A stretch of DNA of 7,789 nucleotides from Lysobacterales bacterium (lineage in GTDB: Bacteria; Pseudomonadota; Gammaproteobacteria; Xanthomonadales; Marinicellaceae). Each line of letters opens with the position of its first letter. Positions within the stretch are counted from its first letter, which is position 1. The notes beneath the pieces were generated by a model. That model did not search any database and was not told the origin of the DNA. It saw only the letters and a list, made by a program, of their open reading frames with translations. The position numbers and the translations under genes are program-made. The DNA lies in the NCBI GenBank assembly GCA_027083915.1, contig JALWML010000057.1:1-7789 (forward strand), in the 5' to 3' direction. This document shows, in pieces, positions 6,704-7,789 of the stretch.

Positions 6704-7789
6704 TCAAAAGACGCTATCATAAGCGGTAAAACCCTTGGGTGATTTGTCTTTTAAGGCAATTTTGGGTTTGTAATACTCTTTGCTATCATAAATTTGTTTG
6801 AGCAACTTATCTCGTGTTTTTTCTTCTGCCAAATGTGCAATACCTACGGCATGTTCGGCAATATTTAAACCCATGGGATTAAAAGCACCATTTTCAGTGA
6901 CGATAATCACGGGATCAGCCGCAATGGCGGTTGTGGTAATACCTGCTGGACATAAATCAACAATCTTTGAAGTGCCTTTGTGTGTTTGTGATTTCATGGC
7001 AATAATACCATGACCACCTTTGGATAAATAGGAACCGCGCAAAAAGTCTGCCTGTCCGCCAATACCCGAATATACCATCCGACCTTGCACCGAATCCGCC
7101 CAAATATTACCGTGTAAATCAATGCCAATAGCACTATTTATTGCCGTCATTTTGTGTTGCTGGGCAATGCGTAAAATGCTGTTAGTCATATCACAAGGAC
7201 GTGATTGAATGGAAGAATTATAATGCATCCAATCATAGCCTTGTTTGTCACCGGCTAGAAATATTGTTGATGTGGCAAAATTGGCTGCCAAGTACTTATT
7301 GGTGACAATGCCTTCAACCACCAGTTTTTGCATGGCATCGGCAAAAAGCTCGGTATAAATACCAATGTCTTTCACGCCTTTGCGAATTATTGCATCGGTC
7401 ACCGCCTCTGGCACTTCACCAATACCATACTGCAATGTTGTGCCATCTTCGATATACAGTTCGGTGACCAAATCACCAATTTTCTGCGCCGTTGCATCAG
7501 GCTTTTTAGTAGGGCTAATCGGCAAAGGATAATCCACATCAATCAAATAATCAATTTCAGACTCTTTTAAAGTCGTACCCAATACAAAAGGCATCTGCTT
7601 ATTTCGTTCTGCAACAACAATTCCACCACAGGATTTTACTGCCGAAACCGCTGCTGGTAGACCTTCAACCGTACTGCCAAAACTGTAATTACCACCGTTA
7701 TCAGGGCCCGAAACAGTCAAAAAAACCACACAAGGGTTTAAATAATTTTTTACCTGATGCGGAATATCCGACAAATGCATCATCTGGTA
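6704..7789 (-). CDS. Acetyl-CoA hydrolase/CoA-transferase family enzyme (N-terminus outside window)
   Basis: The frame is open to the right edge: codons for Tyr-Gln precede the Met at 7783, so that Met is probably internal. About 360 residues are visible, while the family (4-hydroxybutyrate and butyrate:acetate CoA-transferases) has about 430. Numbering from the Met at 7783: GNYSFGST (31-38) belongs to the N-terminal domain; LQYGIGEVPEAV (117-128) is the conserved glycine loop; IYTEL (142-146) probably carries the catalytic glutamate, Glu145, which forms the glutamyl-CoA thioester. SGIGGQADF (239-247), LSKGGHGIIAM (253-263) and IVTENGA (294-300) are classic for the C-terminal domain. It would move CoA between short-chain acids such as acetate, butyrate or 4-hydroxybutyrate in the cytoplasm; the exact pair is unknown. 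The neighbouring dehydrogenase could share a hydroxyacid pathway, but it appears to be a separate transcript. Confidence 0.9.
   Translation of the reverse strand, partial: YQMMHLSDIPHQVKNYLNPCVVFLTVSGPDNGGNYSFGSTVEGLPAAVSAVKSCGGIVVAERNKQMPFVLGTTLKESEIDYLIDVDYPLPISPTKKPDATAQKIGDLVTELYIEDGTTLQYGIGEVPEAVTDAIIRKGVKDIGIYTELFADAMQKLVVEGIVTNKYLAANFATSTIFLAGDKQGYDWMHYNSSIQSRPCDMTNSILRIAQQHKMTAINSAIGIDLHGNIWADSVQGRMVYSGIGGQADFLRGSYLSKGGHGIIAMKSQTHKGTSKIVDLCPAGITTTAIAADPVIIVTENGAFNPMGLNIAEHAVGIAHLAEEKTRDKLLKQIYDSKEYYKPKIALKDKSPKGFTAYDSVF

Noticed and set aside
6660..6706. GATAA/TTATC arms followed by TTTT between the CoA-transferase and the yitT-like gene, as a terminator
   Set aside because: Five-base arms with a loop of about 20 bases would not form a stable terminator hairpin.
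7781..7783. ATG at 7783 as the true start of the CoA-transferase
   Set aside because: The frame stays open to the window edge, and the family has roughly 70-80 more N-terminal residues, so this Met is most likely internal.

Overview
The window is visibly AT-rich and every gene I can support lies on the minus strand, so transcription runs from high to low coordinates. Adjacent ubiE and ubiJ homologues point to an aerobic, ubiquinone-making proteobacterium, most likely a gammaproteobacterium. The low-GC, lysine- and asparagine-rich coding style fits an AT-rich marine or symbiotic lineage, but the sequence does not fix a taxon.

Layout in the direction of transcription. (1) 7789-6704: most of an acetyl-CoA hydrolase/CoA-transferase family enzyme, cut at its N-terminus by the window edge. 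(2) 6659-5817: a YitT-type membrane protein with a DUF2179 tail. (3) 5742-3438: a tight three-gene operon of a beta-hydroxyacid dehydrogenase, ubiE and ubiJ, joined by two 4-base ATGA stop/start overlaps. (4) 3437-3304: the longest gap (134 bases), with a perfect TATAAT, a 14-base inverted repeat upstream of it and an AT-rich hairpin. (5) 3303-1 (running off the left edge): two exported proteins 7 bases apart. The first is a 757-residue protein with a degenerate transglutaminase-like domain and a glycine-zipper tail. The second is a protein built from bacterial pre-peptidase C-terminal (PPC)-like modules, with its C-terminus outside the window.

The right and middle parts are housekeeping: CoA-ester metabolism, a membrane protein and late ubiquinone synthesis. 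ubiB, which usually follows ubiJ in gammaproteobacteria, is not there; the secreted pair takes its place. That pair is the least explained part of the window. The transglutaminase-like domain appears to have lost all three catalytic residues, and its C-terminus carries a regular GxxxG ladder typical of membrane-packing helices. Together with the PPC-like neighbour this looks like an exported binding or membrane-active assembly. Its function cannot be read from the sequence. No RNA genes, CRISPR arrays, insertion sequences or origins were seen.
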